A stretch of DNA of 64,000 nucleotides from Nitzschia sp. pyKryTriq1 (taxonomy: Eukaryota; Bacillariophyta; Bacillariophyceae; Bacillariales; Bacillariaceae). Shown here piece after piece: positions 12,041 through 22,767 of this stretch (position 1 is its first letter; each line of letters starts with the position of its first letter). The stretch spans positions 1,798,001-1,862,000 of the forward strand of contig OY101117.1 of NCBI GenBank assembly GCA_956465555.1, written 5' to 3'. The notes beneath the pieces are model-generated. The model searched no databases. It was not told the origin of the DNA and saw only the letters and a program-made list of their open reading frames with translations. The position numbers and the translations under genes were made by a program.

Positions 12041-13219
12041 TCATTCATGCCGTCGGTTCCGCTTGGTTGGAGACTCTAGCTTCTCTTCCTCGTTCTCGGC
12101 TGGTGGAGACGAACGCTTCTGGGGGCTCTCCACGGCCATTGTTTCACTTTTAATTTGTAGCCCAGATTGAGCATGAACGGTCTCGTCCATGGTGCTTGCC
12201 TTGTCTTCGTGTTCCCCTGCTGCTTTCTCTTCAACCTCTATTTTCGGCGAAGATTCTCGATCAGGTGTAGTAACCGGAACTGTTTCGCATTCTTGGCGTT
12301 CCTCATGCTTTGAAGGGTTTTGCGGCGTGCGTGGGCTTTTGCCACGCGCTGTCAACGTAGCGCAGTGTCGACTCGCAACCTCATCTTCCTCCATGAATCG
12401 ACGACGATCCGCTTCTTCTTTGACCATGAACGCGTCCCGTTCGTCATTCGTCAAGTGTTCCCAGGCTGTTTTCAATCTGGTGTTCAGATTGGAATTTACC
12501 AGGAGTGGGTCAAGTTGCTCGTCCGCCTTGAGCGACTTGCGAACTTCTTCCTCCACAATCGCTCTAAATTGAGCGACATTCTCCTTGACAAAGAAATGAA
12601 AATCCGATTGGATCGGTTCCACCTCTTCGTGTGTGAGTTCTGCGGCCGCCGCAGCTCGAAGACGCTCTGCTTCGATGTGATCGGTCGATTTTGGGGCACT
12701 CGACGAGCCATTGGCATCGCGAGGCGATCGACTTGGACTGGATTTGGGACTTGGTGAGCCCCCGACTTTCTGAGGCGATGATGTCTCTTGTGATGGTGGG
12801 ATCGGCTGAGAAGGGGGGCCTTGTCGGGGTGGGCCAACAGATCGATAAGGGACAGCTTGACGACCTGGTGGAACAGCGTAGGCCCCATCATATCCACCAG
12901 CGTAGTGATAGGGTGAGCCGCGTGGGCCAGGTGGGTAACCATAGCCAAAGGGAGGAGAATGATGTGGAGGAGGACCAGGATAGCCAGGCGGGGGACCTCG
13001 AGAAGTATAGCCATTAGGAGGTGGGGGGCCGTATGGGCTCTGTGGTGGACCGCCATAGGGAGGATAATGTGGGTAACCGGGTGGTGCGGAATAACTAGGC
13101 GGCGGTGCAGGTCGATAACGATCCCCCATACCCCGATGCCGGTGATCAGGCGGCGGAGAATGGGGACTGTGGCTATCTTGAGGCGGTGCCCCTCTCATGG
13201 GAGAAGTGGGGTGTTCCAT
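12041..13219 (-). CDS. Proline-rich protein with HMG-box-like domain
   Basis: A single-exon ORF of 392 aa. Residues 1-150 are a low-complexity Pro/Gly/Tyr/Ser region (PPYGGPPQSPYGPPPPNGY type), followed by a Ser-rich linker. Residues about 202-282 resemble an HMG box: SDFHFFVKENVAQFRAIVEE, then LKTAWEHLTNDERDAF and a basic/acidic helix EEADRRRFMEED, matching the family's F-x-x-F/Y...W-x-x-L...F-x-x-x-A spacing, with an unusually long loop between helices 1 and 2. The tail is charged and ends in a basic cluster, KRNRRHE. HMG-box proteins bind and bend DNA in the nucleus; a chromatin role is inferred. The disordered N-terminus resembles that of RNA-binding or condensate-forming proteins. The call is moderate because the box is divergent. 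Confidence 0.6.
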   Translation of the reverse strand: MEHPTSPMRGAPPQDSHSPHSPPPDHRHRGMGDRYRPAPPPSYSAPPGYPHYPPYGGPPQSPYGPPPPNGYTSRGPPPGYPGPPPHHSPPFGYGYPPGPRGSPYHYAGGYDGAYAVPPGRQAVPYRSVGPPRQGPPSQPIPPSQETSSPQKVGGSPSPKSSPSRSPRDANGSSSAPKSTDHIEAERLRAAAAAELTHEEVEPIQSDFHFFVKENVAQFRAIVEEEVRKSLKADEQLDPLLVNSNLNTRLKTAWEHLTNDERDAFMVKEEADRRRFMEEDEVASRHCATLTARGKSPRTPQNPSKHEERQECETVPVTTPDRESSPKIEVEEKAAGEHEDKASTMDETVHAQSGLQIKSETMAVESPQKRSSPPAENEEEKLESPTKRNRRHE

Positions 13220-13759
13220 GGTTTGTCGGCTGCGCGATTTCCGAAAGAAATAAATTCGATTCGGAGTTTGTGTCCGATAATTGCAGCCAAAAGTGTGAGC
13301 GTTGTTTTAGCAATCTTGGCGAAGCAAACATCTCGATCTGAGAGACAAAACAAAAAGGCGTGGCGGTTCAAGCGTGGAGTAGCGTCAAAAATGCACCCCA
13401 CCATCAGGTCTTACCTCGTCAATTTAAAAATTGAACTTGATGAGAATGAAATGAACAGTTTCACGTTTCAGTTGTGGGGTCAGTTGTGGATGCCAACGAT
13501 GACCTCTCTCCTCTGAACCTTGTCTGAACAGACTCTCGGCAGGTCACAGAAAGCTCCGGTTGGATCATGTGCTTCCGTTGAATTCATTGATTTGATATAC
13601 GACAATGTATAATAATATTTTCTATACATACCGGTACCAGCTACGGTCGATCATTACCGGACGGATTGGCAGGTGGTCAAATACTACAAGTAAAAGTACA
13701 AGTACTGTGGGCTTAGACACATCATACTGTGGGAAATACAGATAATTCGTTAAATACGA

Positions 13760-13801
13760 TTCCTATATGTGTGATATTAATTTAATATCACACATAGGGA
13801 A
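13760..13801. repeat. AT-rich inverted repeat (potential hairpin)
   Basis: Arms of about 19 nt (TATGTGTGATATTA and its complement at the core) flank a very short loop of the AATTT type, with one or two mismatches at the outer end. It lies in the non-coding region upstream of the HMG-like gene. It could form a cruciform or be the centre of a decayed inverted-repeat element. Confidence 0.7.
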
Positions 13802-14049
13802 TTTGGTGTCACTATGACACATTACATAGGATGACATTGACAAGTAATATGATGCTCTACTCGTATGTTGTGCTGTGTGATAGAAATTAACAATTTCCAG
13901 CAGTAATTGCAATTGCAGGGAGAAAAGCAGCAACGCTGCTCGCCAACGAATGTCTAAAACAAAGCTTCCAGCAGTAATTGCAATTGCATTTCCAGTAGTA
14001 AATCCACAGGATTCTACTACTGTGTTTCACCTTGCCACATCCTGCGACT

Positions 14050-14215
14050 ATCGGCGGACCGCCAGCAGCCAAATTGGATGAGGACGAAATTGTCGATCTC
14101 ATGGAATTCGGAATTCCTCGCTCGTGGCAGCGAAAGATGATCGAACACGACTTCGACTCGGTCGACGCAACCGTCACCGCCGAAGTGCCCGAAACCGGAA
14201 TTGTGCCTGAAACCG
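14050..14215 (+). mobile_element. Fossil copia-like (Ty1/copia) gag fragment
   Basis: A short frame encodes DEDEIVDLMEFGIPRSWQ followed by a Phe-Asp-Ser-Val block, which resembles the gag region of diatom copia-type elements. Only this small part is recognisable; no terminal repeats, protease, integrase or reverse transcriptase lie next to it. It is a broken, probably old fragment. Confidence 0.55.
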
Positions 14216-14818
14216 GTTATTTGGTTGTGCTCTACGGTACATACCAGTACTGGTACCGCCCCGGTACAGTACCGGTAAGGTTCCACATTACTCGCGCGCG
14301 AGACATGCGATCAGGCTGTGATGAGGTTGTCAAGAAGGATTGGTATTTAGCGCTTCTTCTAACAAGACCCCTTCACCGAAATTCGAGTTATTTTGCAAAA
14401 CAACAGACTTCCCTTTTAACGTTAAACACTGAACAACGGCACAGCTGGCAGCATGAAACGTCTGTCAGGCTTGGTCAGGTTGACTATGGTTGACACTGGT
14501 TGACACCGGCCCATCCTGATCTGATGGATCGCAGATGCATCATCATCATCATACGTCCCGGTACAGGTACAGGTACTGTACCTGGTACAAGTGCTTGTAC
14601 AGTACCAGTACTTGTACGAGTACCGTACTTGTACCGTACGGTCGTTATCATCTGTGAGATGATTGATTGGTGATGGATCTTCGATGGATCTCATTTCTGA
14701 TCGGCGATCGGCGACAAGAGATTGCCTACTCGTACCATAGAGTGCCACATCGTTGCTCAAATACAAAAATTATCCGTCACTGTCAGTGCAAGGGGAAACA
14801 AGTTACCGCCCCTACAAA

Positions 14819-16762
14819 ATGATCTACCACGCTGCGCGATGCCAATGGCTTTATATCCCTGCATGGTTGTGTTTAATCCTGCTCCACCACGAGGTGCCAT
14901 GCTGTCACTCGTTTGGAAGTCCTGGAATCGGAAGTGGAAAGCTAAATATGGATGCGGGAGAAAATGGCTTCAATCCCATACTGGATGCAGGCTTTAAGAT
15001 GGAGGAAAATAAGCCGTATCGTGCGCTGGAAAAGCTTCGAGGTGGAAGCGCGGGAGCAGAGGGTTCCTCTGGTCTGCTTGCTATCCTCTCGGAATTTTGG
15101 AACTCGACGTTTCGCAGGGCGTCGTCAAGCATCAAAAAGAGTTTTTCCAGATCTGGAGACATAGAAAGTAAACTTTTGGAGCAACTCAAGACGACCCCTG
15201 TTCAAGCGGTTTCAGTGCCGAATTCCACTGTTCTACCACCAGAGGTAGTCCGTGTCGCTGTAAAACGCTCTGGGATGCTGGGTAGCCCCTTGCGTGCAGA
15301 CCGAGTTCAAGAAATCGCTAAAAGCATCAAGCGCTGGTATGTGCGAAATGGCTATGTTTTGCATAGTGTCACTGGCGCTACCTTGAAAACTGATTCTGCC
15401 ACTGCAGAGATCGAAGTTGATGAACCAGTTGTTTCAAGCCACCCGGTAGACATCACCATTTTCAAAGAAATGGTGGTTGACGAAGAGGGAAAGCTGCTGA
15501 CCTTTCGACAGTACCTCGAGGGGCAAGCTGCCAGAAATTCCTTTCGCCACGATCGTATTGAAAAGAAGGATCTAAACACAACTTTCGTTCAAACAGCAGG
15601 CAGAACAAAATCCTCAAAAGTCGCACGAGCTTTGAAGCTCCAACCGGGTTCTCCATTTCAATGGAACAATGCCCGTTGGGAGAAAATAGCAGCGAGTGGT
15701 ATTTTTTCGAAAGTGCTTCGTATTTCGCCACATCGTATGAATGATGGGACAGTTCAGCTCCAAGTGTACGCTACAGAACCGCCCCCCAGACACTTGGAAT
15801 ATGGATTAGGGAAGTCGTTATACACGGGTAGCTGGGAGGGTGAAGTTGATTTTGAACATCAGAATCTATTTGGGGGCGGCGAAATGATCGGGTTGATGGT
15901 TCGCCGCGGGACTAAAGATGTCGAACCAAGCGTGCGGGTCCGCTTCAGCGACGATCGATTCGGTCTTGAGGGGGGCTTTGACTTTGAGTTGTTCAGCGAC
16001 TTTCTTGGGGACTCTAGTAGCCCAAGTGTTGAAAGTGCTGGTGACTCTCCCAATGGTGATCTTTGTTTTCGAAAAGGAACCACTCTTCGAGTCCGCAATC
16101 CCATCAGCACCAAAGTAATCAGACATAGTGTTGCAAGTACGAGCTTGGAACGCACTTCTTCCAGGAGCGGGAAACATGAGAAAATCGGTAGTTCAACTCT
16201 TACCCTCGGTCCCGTCCGTATGTCGCTTCCTTTCGATGCGCGGTCAAGTTTTGTCACCACCATGACGGGAGGCGCACGGTTGGGTGAAGAAGGCTCTCTA
16301 CTTGAGTCAATAATGCCTTACGCTTCAGCTTCCGCAACAGCAAGACAGGTTCTGCCGCTTTCTGATCCAAACAAGAGCCGGGAAAGTGTCCCTGTATTGG
16401 CACTCCAACACACCATTGCGACCTCTTCGAAACATCTTCCACGACATGAAGCGAAAGCAATGGGGGTCTCTGCTCAAATTCGTGGTTGTGGTCCTGATGG
16501 TGGTGCAATGTCATCAGTGAAGGGCACAGCTGAATTGCGTGTTCCGATTCTCTCGCGGTGGCTTAAAAGTAGTCACGTTGTTGTGTTTGGGGACTGGTAC
16601 TGTATCCAACAGAATCTTTCCGACTCCTTCAACGGCAAATCTAGTATTGGCGTCGGCCTTCGAAAGGTAGTGCAAGGCTTGCCGTTGAAATATGACGTTT
16701 GCTACACAAGCGATGGAAAGATCAAAACCATTTTTGGTCTAGGCCCAGACTTTGATGCTTGA
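14819..16762 (+). CDS. Omp85-family outer-membrane barrel, probably plastid protein translocase
   Basis: A single-exon ORF of 647 aa. The N-terminus is a hydrophobic signal (LYIPAWLCLILL) ending CCHS-FGSPG; a signal peptide followed directly by Phe is the diatom plastid-targeting hallmark. After an acidic/Ser linker, residues about 150-310 look like POTRA repeats (KSIKRWYVRNGYVLHSVTGA is typical of a POTRA helix-strand unit). The C-terminal half is rich in alternating beta-strand patterns (LEYGLGKSLYTGSWEGEVDF, then HQNLFGGGEM), matching the Omp85/BamA/Toc75 barrel start, and ends with KTIFGLGPDFDA. Known diatom Omp85 proteins form pores for preprotein import in an outer plastid membrane. I chose the Met just before the hydrophobic stretch; the frame also opens further upstream without an ATG. 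GTAC clusters precede the gene. Confidence 0.8.
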   Translation: MIYHAARCQWLYIPAWLCLILLHHEVPCCHSFGSPGIGSGKLNMDAGENGFNPILDAGFKMEENKPYRALEKLRGGSAGAEGSSGLLAILSEFWNSTFRRASSSIKKSFSRSGDIESKLLEQLKTTPVQAVSVPNSTVLPPEVVRVAVKRSGMLGSPLRADRVQEIAKSIKRWYVRNGYVLHSVTGATLKTDSATAEIEVDEPVVSSHPVDITIFKEMVVDEEGKLLTFRQYLEGQAARNSFRHDRIEKKDLNTTFVQTAGRTKSSKVARALKLQPGSPFQWNNARWEKIAASGIFSKVLRISPHRMNDGTVQLQVYATEPPPRHLEYGLGKSLYTGSWEGEVDFEHQNLFGGGEMIGLMVRRGTKDVEPSVRVRFSDDRFGLEGGFDFELFSDFLGDSSSPSVESAGDSPNGDLCFRKGTTLRVRNPISTKVIRHSVASTSLERTSSRSGKHEKIGSSTLTLGPVRMSLPFDARSSFVTTMTGGARLGEEGSLLESIMPYASASATARQVLPLSDPNKSRESVPVLALQHTIATSSKHLPRHEAKAMGVSAQIRGCGPDGGAMSSVKGTAELRVPILSRWLKSSHVVVFGDWYCIQQNLSDSFNGKSSIGVGLRKVVQGLPLKYDVCYTSDGKIKTIFGLGPDFDA

Positions 16763-17216
16763 GCAGAAAATAAAATGAATAATGCTTGTGCGACCAGAAA
16801 GGTTCAGTCAGTAGACAAAGAAGGCTAAGTGCAGACGCTTCAAAGGGAACTTCTCAGTAGATAAGTAAAGCAATCCATCGAACTATAGATGAAACAATGA
16901 CCGACAGTAGACAGTGCGAAATGCGGTTTTTGAAGCGGGGAAATCCTACTGCTTGCGCGATCGCAAGCAGGTTTTCTTAGAATGAACCATGAGGTAGAAG
17001 TAGCGAGCAGTCTACACACCACGACTTCGTTTCAGATACCATGCTATAAGATACATTATCATTTACTTGTACAGGAGTACGGGTAACCAATTGAAACAAA
17101 CAAATTTCTGCCCCGGGAAAGAGGAATATTAGATGCTATATAGTCGGTCTGGCAGAAAAAGTTGATGACAATACTGGAAAGGGAAAGTGTGACCCTCCAA
17201 TCCAAAATGCTAGATG
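16763..17216. other. Convergent 3' spacer
   Basis: This lies between the Omp85 and methyltransferase 3' ends. No gene, repeat or clear signal was seen beyond an AAAATAAAATGAATAATG stretch just after the Omp85 stop, which may serve polyadenylation, and a TTGCGATCGCAAGC-type palindrome near 16955-16971. Confidence 0.5.
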
Positions 17217-18472
17217 CTAGATGGTCGCCCTTTTCATTACCCACATTCCCACGTGATTCGGGACGATAGTCTTGTAAGTCACCCTCGCGAATCCGTGGAA
17301 TGAGCGAAGTTGCTTGTGGATATTTTTTTGGTATTCAAGAACTTCGAGCCAGAGAAGCAAAAGTCGTGAGCGCAATGATAGACGATCTCATTCGTCCTAC
17401 TCCTAGACAATATCGACGTACCATATGGCTCACCGGCAAGCATTGACTTGGATGGCTTGTAGTCGGTACAAATATCGATGACGGCCAGGGTACCACCAGG
17501 TTGCAGTAATCTGTGAGCTTCCTTGAGTATCTTCTCGCGTCCTTGCTTTGGGGCCTCGTGAAAGGCATACATTATGGTCACTAGATCAAACGACCTGGAA
17601 GGAAGTTGAGTATTTTCAGCATTTGCTTGAGAGAAGAGGGTTGGGGTGGGGCATGCCTTGCCTCTTGCTCGATCACCCGACCGTGTAAACGATGGCCTGA
17701 CAATCGACAGATGATTGGAGAGAAAAGTAGCCATGGAAATCATTTCCGAAGACTGCAGAAAGAAGGAAAAGTCAGCAAAAATGAAGCAACTCCGGTTTAG
17801 AACGCGTGATAACATACCGTATCTATACCCACGACAGTCTCTGCCTCCGGAAATGCATCACGAAGGGCTCTTGTGGAAATCCCAACTCCGCAACAAAGAT
17901 CGACCACGCGAGCCTTGCTCGACTTGACCTTCACTGATAATTCATCTGCTACCTGAAAAGTGGGAGGACGGGATTAGTAGGAGTAGATTTATAAAGAGTC
18001 GTCATAGCGTCGCCGTCGCTCCGAGGTTTCCTCTTCGTGAGGTTGCTTACCAATCTTCGAACGTCCCTGCCTTCATAGGCCAAAATATCAATCAATTTAG
18101 TGCTTAGAGGCGCAAGCGCCGCATGCAGGGCACCCAAGAAACCTATGTTTCCGAGAGTGTGAATGGTTGGGCTGGGCAAGGATGAGAACAGCCTGACAAG
18201 ATCGAGTGATGTTAACTTCTTGAAACTTACTTGTGCCAATAATCGCATTCGTTCGTGTTGTCCATACCCCATCTCTTCCTCGCGGCAGCGTGATGTGGCT
18301 TCGGTAGAGGATCTTGCATTGTCGGTGGTTGGGGACTGGGGGTCACTTTCGCTTCCGGTTGACCTTGGATGGTCGGCAACTGTAAATCCCTGGGGAGATT
18401 ATCGGGTGCTCGAAAGGCGGTCGCCGAAGGCAGCAACACAAGAGCAAATGAAAAAAGCCTCACAAACATCAT
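17217..18472 (-). CDS. Plastid-targeted SAM-dependent methyltransferase
   Basis: Five exons on the minus strand (18472-18231, 18171-18051, 17952-17818, 17752-17422, 17341-17217) give 317 aa in consistent phase. The N-terminus MMFVRLFSFALVLLPSATAF-RAP is a textbook diatom bipartite plastid signal with cleavage before Phe (ASAFAP-type motif). Exon 2 begins NPTIHTLGNIGFLGALHAA, a block seen in a stramenopile/algal methyltransferase group. SAM-binding motif I is VVDLCCGVGISTRAL with GID at the following acidic strand; FDLVTIMYAFHEAP is motif II/III and LLQPGGTLAVIDI is post-motif III, all as in Rossmann-fold class I methyltransferases. The likely substrate is a small molecule such as a quinone or pigment precursor, but this is inference. 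Splice sites were chosen by phase; the long fourth exon contains a less conserved stretch. Confidence 0.82.
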
Positions 18473-20364
18473 GTCTACGAAGAATCGAGCGAACCTGAAA
18501 TCAGCGAGTACTGCAGATGATGGGTGTTTAGAACTAAAAACTAAAAAATGACAGGGCGATCATCAAGCTAATTTTGCATTCTGAGCACCACTCAACCGAT
18601 CGAATCCTCATCACCGAGTTTCCTGCCGTACTGCGTACCAGTACTCGTCACCATTGTCGTACCTGAAAGAATCAACCTCAATGAACCTTAGAAAATGGTA
18701 ATATTGATAGCAATGATGAATCATCAAGTTATGCTGGAAAGCGAAGTCCGCTGTTTGGAAACAGAACAAATATCGACTCCAATGCGCCGTGTCAGGCAGG
18801 CCATCAAGACCGATGACTCATTCTGGGGCGGGCGCGCCATCATACTGTAGCAATGCTGGACTTCGGCGAAAATTCTGTTCGACAGATCTCTGATTGATGT
18901 AATCTCTCCCCCGCCGCACCTGGAGGATAGAGGATGGTGATGCTGACCAACGATTGGTTCGTGCAGATTGTCGACGTATCAGGGGCAGATTATTGCCTCG
19001 GGAAGAACATTCGATCCGGTTCTTGCTGCTGTCAGAGAGTTGCCAAGTTCTGCGAATTCTGGTGCCAAAGGAGCACAGCTGCCAATATTTGATCGAGAAG
19101 TTCGACTGATACGAGCAAACTAAGTTGAAGATATCTCGGCTGGGGCCAAACTGTGGATACCGGTATGCAATGATGCCGCGCATTCTTCCCGAGTAAATAA
19201 GTGTGATGATGAATGATGATGATGATTCTTCTCGTAATCAACACCAACACCCAACGCTCCGGTCCAACGAAGGGAGAATGCTGTGTTCCTTTTGAGAGGA
19301 ACTGAATCGGCAGCAGCTGCTGTCGTACTCCGAGTGCCAGGTACAAGTACGATTATAGCCACCAGCAACTCTTGGCCTCAGAGGCATGCAAGGATGGTCA
19401 CGGTGTAAACGGCGACAGGTAGAGTACGAGTACTCGAATTCCCGACAAGAAAATCCATCTTGAATTCCGCTTCAATCATGAGATTGCAACCTCTCAGAAA
19501 TTTGCATTTCGTCAAAGATGTGGTCGGTGCACCCCGCCGGGAAATCGCTGTGCGCTGATGAATGATCATCGTCGTGTACCAGGTACCGCTACCAGTTACT
19601 GGTAGTCTACTGTACGAGTGAGTGTATCGTATGTTGTGTTTTCGACAACGAAAATTTATGGGGACACCCTCGGTCCGCTGTGTGGGCGTTTTGGGCCGAG
19701 CCGTGAAATAATGGAAAAGAACAGATGATTGAGAAACTTATGCGCTGGCGCGCAAGATGGTCTGTCCGTTTTCCTGTGAGATGAACGAGAGGGCGCGGCG
19801 GGGGGGGGAGGGGCCCGAGGGCGGTGTGTGCCAGGTCTACCCGGTACTACCGGTACGTACGGTACAAGTACCAGGTCTCTACACGGTTCGGTACTGTACA
19901 TACCTGTACGTGGTACTACTGACCGCACACAGTACAGTACCCTCGTACACCGCAACACACAACGCGAGGGGAGCGTACTGGTACAGTAGTAACAGTACTA
20001 CTGTACCAGTACGGCTGTACCAGTACGGCTGTACCGGTACGGTTCGAGTAAATGAATACCCGAGACTACTACTCCTACACCCAGGTCTCTCTACTACCTG
20101 TTCTACAAGTAGTACCGGTAGTACTGGTACTGTACTGTAGAGAGAGCAGACTGCGGACACACCTGGTACAGGTACCTGGTACCGGTATCATTCGTCATCA
20201 TCATTCACCGTCATCAATCAATCCCAATCATCATCAACCAACAATATCTTGAAGGGCTTCTGTGCATCTATACGAGTACCGGTAACAGCGAGCAGTGTGT
20301 CCGCACTACTGGCAAATACCGCCATAACATCAGCTGGCGCCGTATTTAGACTGCGAATCTCAGA
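18473..20364. promoter_or_regulatory. Divergent intergenic region with large GTAC cluster
   Basis: No convincing gene in 1.9 kb. It separates the divergent methyltransferase and PsbP-like genes. GTAC clusters lie at about 18631-18663, 19574-19617 and, the longest in the window, 19846-20172, where almost every 10-bp word contains GTAC, GGTACC or TACTGTA. A GATGAT run occurs near 19205-19230. Short open frames here have no motifs and several translate only the repeat. Confidence 0.5.
19846..20172. repeat. Largest GTAC/GGTACC/TACCGGTA cluster
   Basis: About 330 bp dominated by the self-complementary words GTAC, GGTACC, ACCGGT, TACTGTAC and CAGTACTG. It ends about 190 bp upstream of the PsbP-like start. 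It is too irregular to be a simple satellite; it looks like a family of related decamers built on TAC/GTA steps. Confidence 0.8.
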
Positions 20365-21354
20365 ATGTCAGTCTTTTTTGTTTGTTGTGTCTTTATTTCA
20401 CTGGTTGGCTGCGCGCCTGAGACTTTGGCTTTCGGATCCCCTCGCCAATCATCAGCTGGTAGGAGCTCTCCGAGCCGATTGTTCTCGCGGAACCGCAGAG
20501 ACTGGATAATGGACATTGGAAAGATCGCGCTTCCTTCCCTGCTTTTTGTCGATTCAGCCTTTGCCGAAGACTCGCAGGCTCCGACATCAATAGAGATGAA
20601 AACGTTTGAAGATCCGCTTTTTGCGTTGTCAGTGCCAAAGAGCTTTTTCACGCTCCGTCGGACCCAAAAGGGTGACTTACCAGACGCCAAAACAGGAAAA
20701 GGGCGAAGGGGATCTAGTATATTTACTGCTGGAAATATGGCAAAAGCAGAAGTGATCGCTGTCGAGGTAAGAAACTAATGGGCGAATATTGTTACCGGAC
20801 TTGATTTGATATTTGTGTATCTTATTTGCCAATTTCACAGCGCTATCCTGTTGAGATATTACTCGCAGAAAATGGAATTGAGGCAACTGGGGACTTGACA
20901 ACTTTTCCAAGTCTTGGTGATGCCAACGCAATCGCCAATTTGATAGTTCTCAGACGAGAGAAAGAAACTCAGAACCAAGGAACGAGAAAGCTCGAATCTG
21001 TTTCTGTTTCTTCTGACGGGAAAGAATTGTATTTTCGATTGAGGACAGAAATCGACGTTCAAAAACCAGAACTACTCTTGGAGCAGTTCGGTGTGTCACA
21101 GCTGTTCCGGATCACGGTAGCCAAGGCGACGCTAAACTCTTCAGATGGCAATCTCATGGGTAAGCTGCTTGTCAGTGCAAAAGTGATCTCTCCTAGAGTA
21201 TCGCATCTAACAGCTCACTCATTCATTGTGAACCAAAGCTATTTTTGCTAGCGCTCTCGAGCAGGATTTTAACAACGGGGTTGATGGACCAGCTTTGGAA
21301 GAATCAGTCAAGAGCTTTGTTGCCGTCGACCAGTCGTCGAAGCTATCAACATAG
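20365..21354 (+). CDS. PsbP-like thylakoid lumen protein
   Basis: Three exons (20365-20766, 20841-21159, 21239-21354) give 278 aa. The targeting region is tripartite. A hydrophobic signal, MSVFFVCCVFISLVGCAPET, ends LA-FGSP (cleavage before Phe, plastid import). It is followed by a basic stretch, and then RRDWIMDIGKIALPSLLF with a C-region DSAFA-EDS, which fits a twin-arginine-type thylakoid transfer signal. The mature part (KTFEDPLFALSVPKSFFTLR, later RGSSIFTAGNM and VERYPVEILL) matches the PsbP/Mog1 fold pattern. PsbP-like proteins assist photosystem II assembly or other lumen functions; which one cannot be told here. The stop lies 58 bp before the convergent isovaleryl-CoA dehydrogenase stop. 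Confidence 0.7.
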
Positions 21355-21411
21355 AATGTCACGGCTGTGCACGCATGGAGCTTGCAAGTGTGAAGCATCC
21401 TATTGAAATGA

Positions 21412-22767
21412 TTACTCTAGGTCATGATCCATCCTTGAAAGGTCCCTTGCCATATTCTTTTCATGGGATTCGTTGGTCCCGCCACCGATCTCCAGTAATT
21501 TTGCATCACGCCACAAGCGCTCTACAGTATATTCGCCCACATAGCCATAGCCACCTAGGACCTGGATAGCACGGTCGGATACAACTTTTGCCATGTTTGC
21601 GCAGTACAGCTTTGTACCATCAGCGTCAAGGCCGTTGCCGTAAGAATTTAGATCCAGACTATTTGCGAGACCGTAGACGTATGATCGTCCAGCCATGTAC
21701 TCGGCGTAGGACTTGGAGATCAACGATTGGACTTGCCCAAAAGAAAATAGTTTTTTTCCAAAGGCAGATCGTTCGTTGGCGTATCCTTTCATTACATTGA
21801 TGGATCGTCTTGCAATTCCTAGCCCCATCGCTGCAAGGCCGAGTCTTTCGATTTCGAGATTCCGCATCATGCATAAGGTTGCCCCATTTTCTTCCCCGAC
21901 TAAATTTGACCGCGGTACGCGGACGTTGTCCAAGACAAGCTCTGACGTTGGGGATGATCGCATACCTAGCTTGTCCTTGATTTGTTGGCCCATAGAAAAT
22001 CCTGGCATGTCTTTTTCAATCAAAAAGCTAGAAATATCGGTGCGATTCTCTCCAGTCCTCGCATAGACAAGGAACAAGTCGCCGGTTGTTTGCCCGTCCA
22101 ATGTTCCATTCGTGATCCACATTTTTTGGCCACTCAATACGTAAAAGTCTCCTTCTAAGGTCGCTTTCGTTTTCATCCCTAGGACGTCGGTCCCAGCCCC
22201 CGGCTCGCTCATTCCCATGCCGCCAATTTTCATTCCACTGACACAATCAGGCAAAAACTTAGCCTTTTGTTCATGACTTCCGTTGACGTGCAGATTGTTG
22301 ACCTAAGACAGAAGAAGAAATGGTTCAGTGTTCTTGACAATGTTCAGCATGGAGTCGGTCCCAGGTGGCAAAGTGCAACTCACCAGCAAAAGTGAATGCG
22401 CCAAGTAGCTCAGGCATAGCCCTGGATCGCTATAGCTGAGTTCTTCGTGGGCTAGAACGACGGAACAAGCATCAAGACCTGAGCCACCATATTTTTCGTC
22501 GACAGTTAGTCCAAACAGCCCGAGTGAGCCACCCAATTGCCTCAACAGAGGCAGATTTAAGGTCTCTTTTCGATTGAAGGCATTGGCCTGCGGCTCTACC
22601 TCATTTCGAACAAAATCACGGAGCATCGATCGAAGCTGGCCGTGCGTTTCTGTGGGATTGAACAATGCACTCATAGAAGCGCCTGCAGATGACATGGTAC
22701 GGCTACTCGTGCCTTGTCTGTAGAAATGCCGGAGGCGGTGCTTGCCCGAGACATGGTGGAGGATCAT
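21412..22767 (-). CDS. IVD: Isovaleryl-CoA dehydrogenase-like acyl-CoA dehydrogenase
   Basis: Two exons (22767-22384, 22302-21412) with a GT-AG intron give about 424 aa, the usual length of the family. The enzyme oxidises isovaleryl-CoA to 3-methylcrotonyl-CoA in leucine breakdown, using FAD and ETF in the mitochondrial matrix. The N-terminus is basic and lacks acidic residues (HHVSGKHRLRHFYRQGTSSR), fitting a mitochondrial presequence. Motifs include EKYGGSGLDA, the substrate/FAD block MGMSEPGAGTDVLGM, WITNG and the C-terminal QVLGGYGYVGEYTVERLWRD. NLEIERLGLA places Glu at the position of the catalytic base particular to isovaleryl-CoA dehydrogenase (human E254, in LDLERLVLAGG), which favours this over short-chain relatives. 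The end, GGTNESHEKN, differs from the usual GTSEV-RR. Confidence 0.85.

Larger units (their letters stand above)
13220..14818. other. Intergenic region with palindrome, short repeats and GTAC clusters
   Basis: No intact gene was seen. It contains GTAC clusters at about 13630-13707, 14231-14281 and 14553-14640, a near-perfect inverted repeat at 13760-13801, and a pair of direct repeats (TTCCAGCAGTAATTGCAATT at about 13896 and 13967). The retroelement fragment at 14050-14215 is listed separately. The 14553-14640 cluster lies about 180 bp upstream of the Omp85 gene. Confidence 0.5.

Noticed and set aside
12496-13056. 186-aa frame inside the HMG-like gene on the same strand
   Set aside because: It is a shifted reading of the Pro/Gly-rich low-complexity region; the full-length frame contains the HMG-like box.
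17335-17568. Second minus-strand frame in the methyltransferase region
   Set aside because: It overlaps the exon with methyltransferase motifs in another frame and has no motifs of its own.
18818-19368. Overlapping minus-strand frames in the methyltransferase/PsbP spacer
   Set aside because: They have no recognisable motifs and no consistent splice phase, and two frames compete across the same bases.
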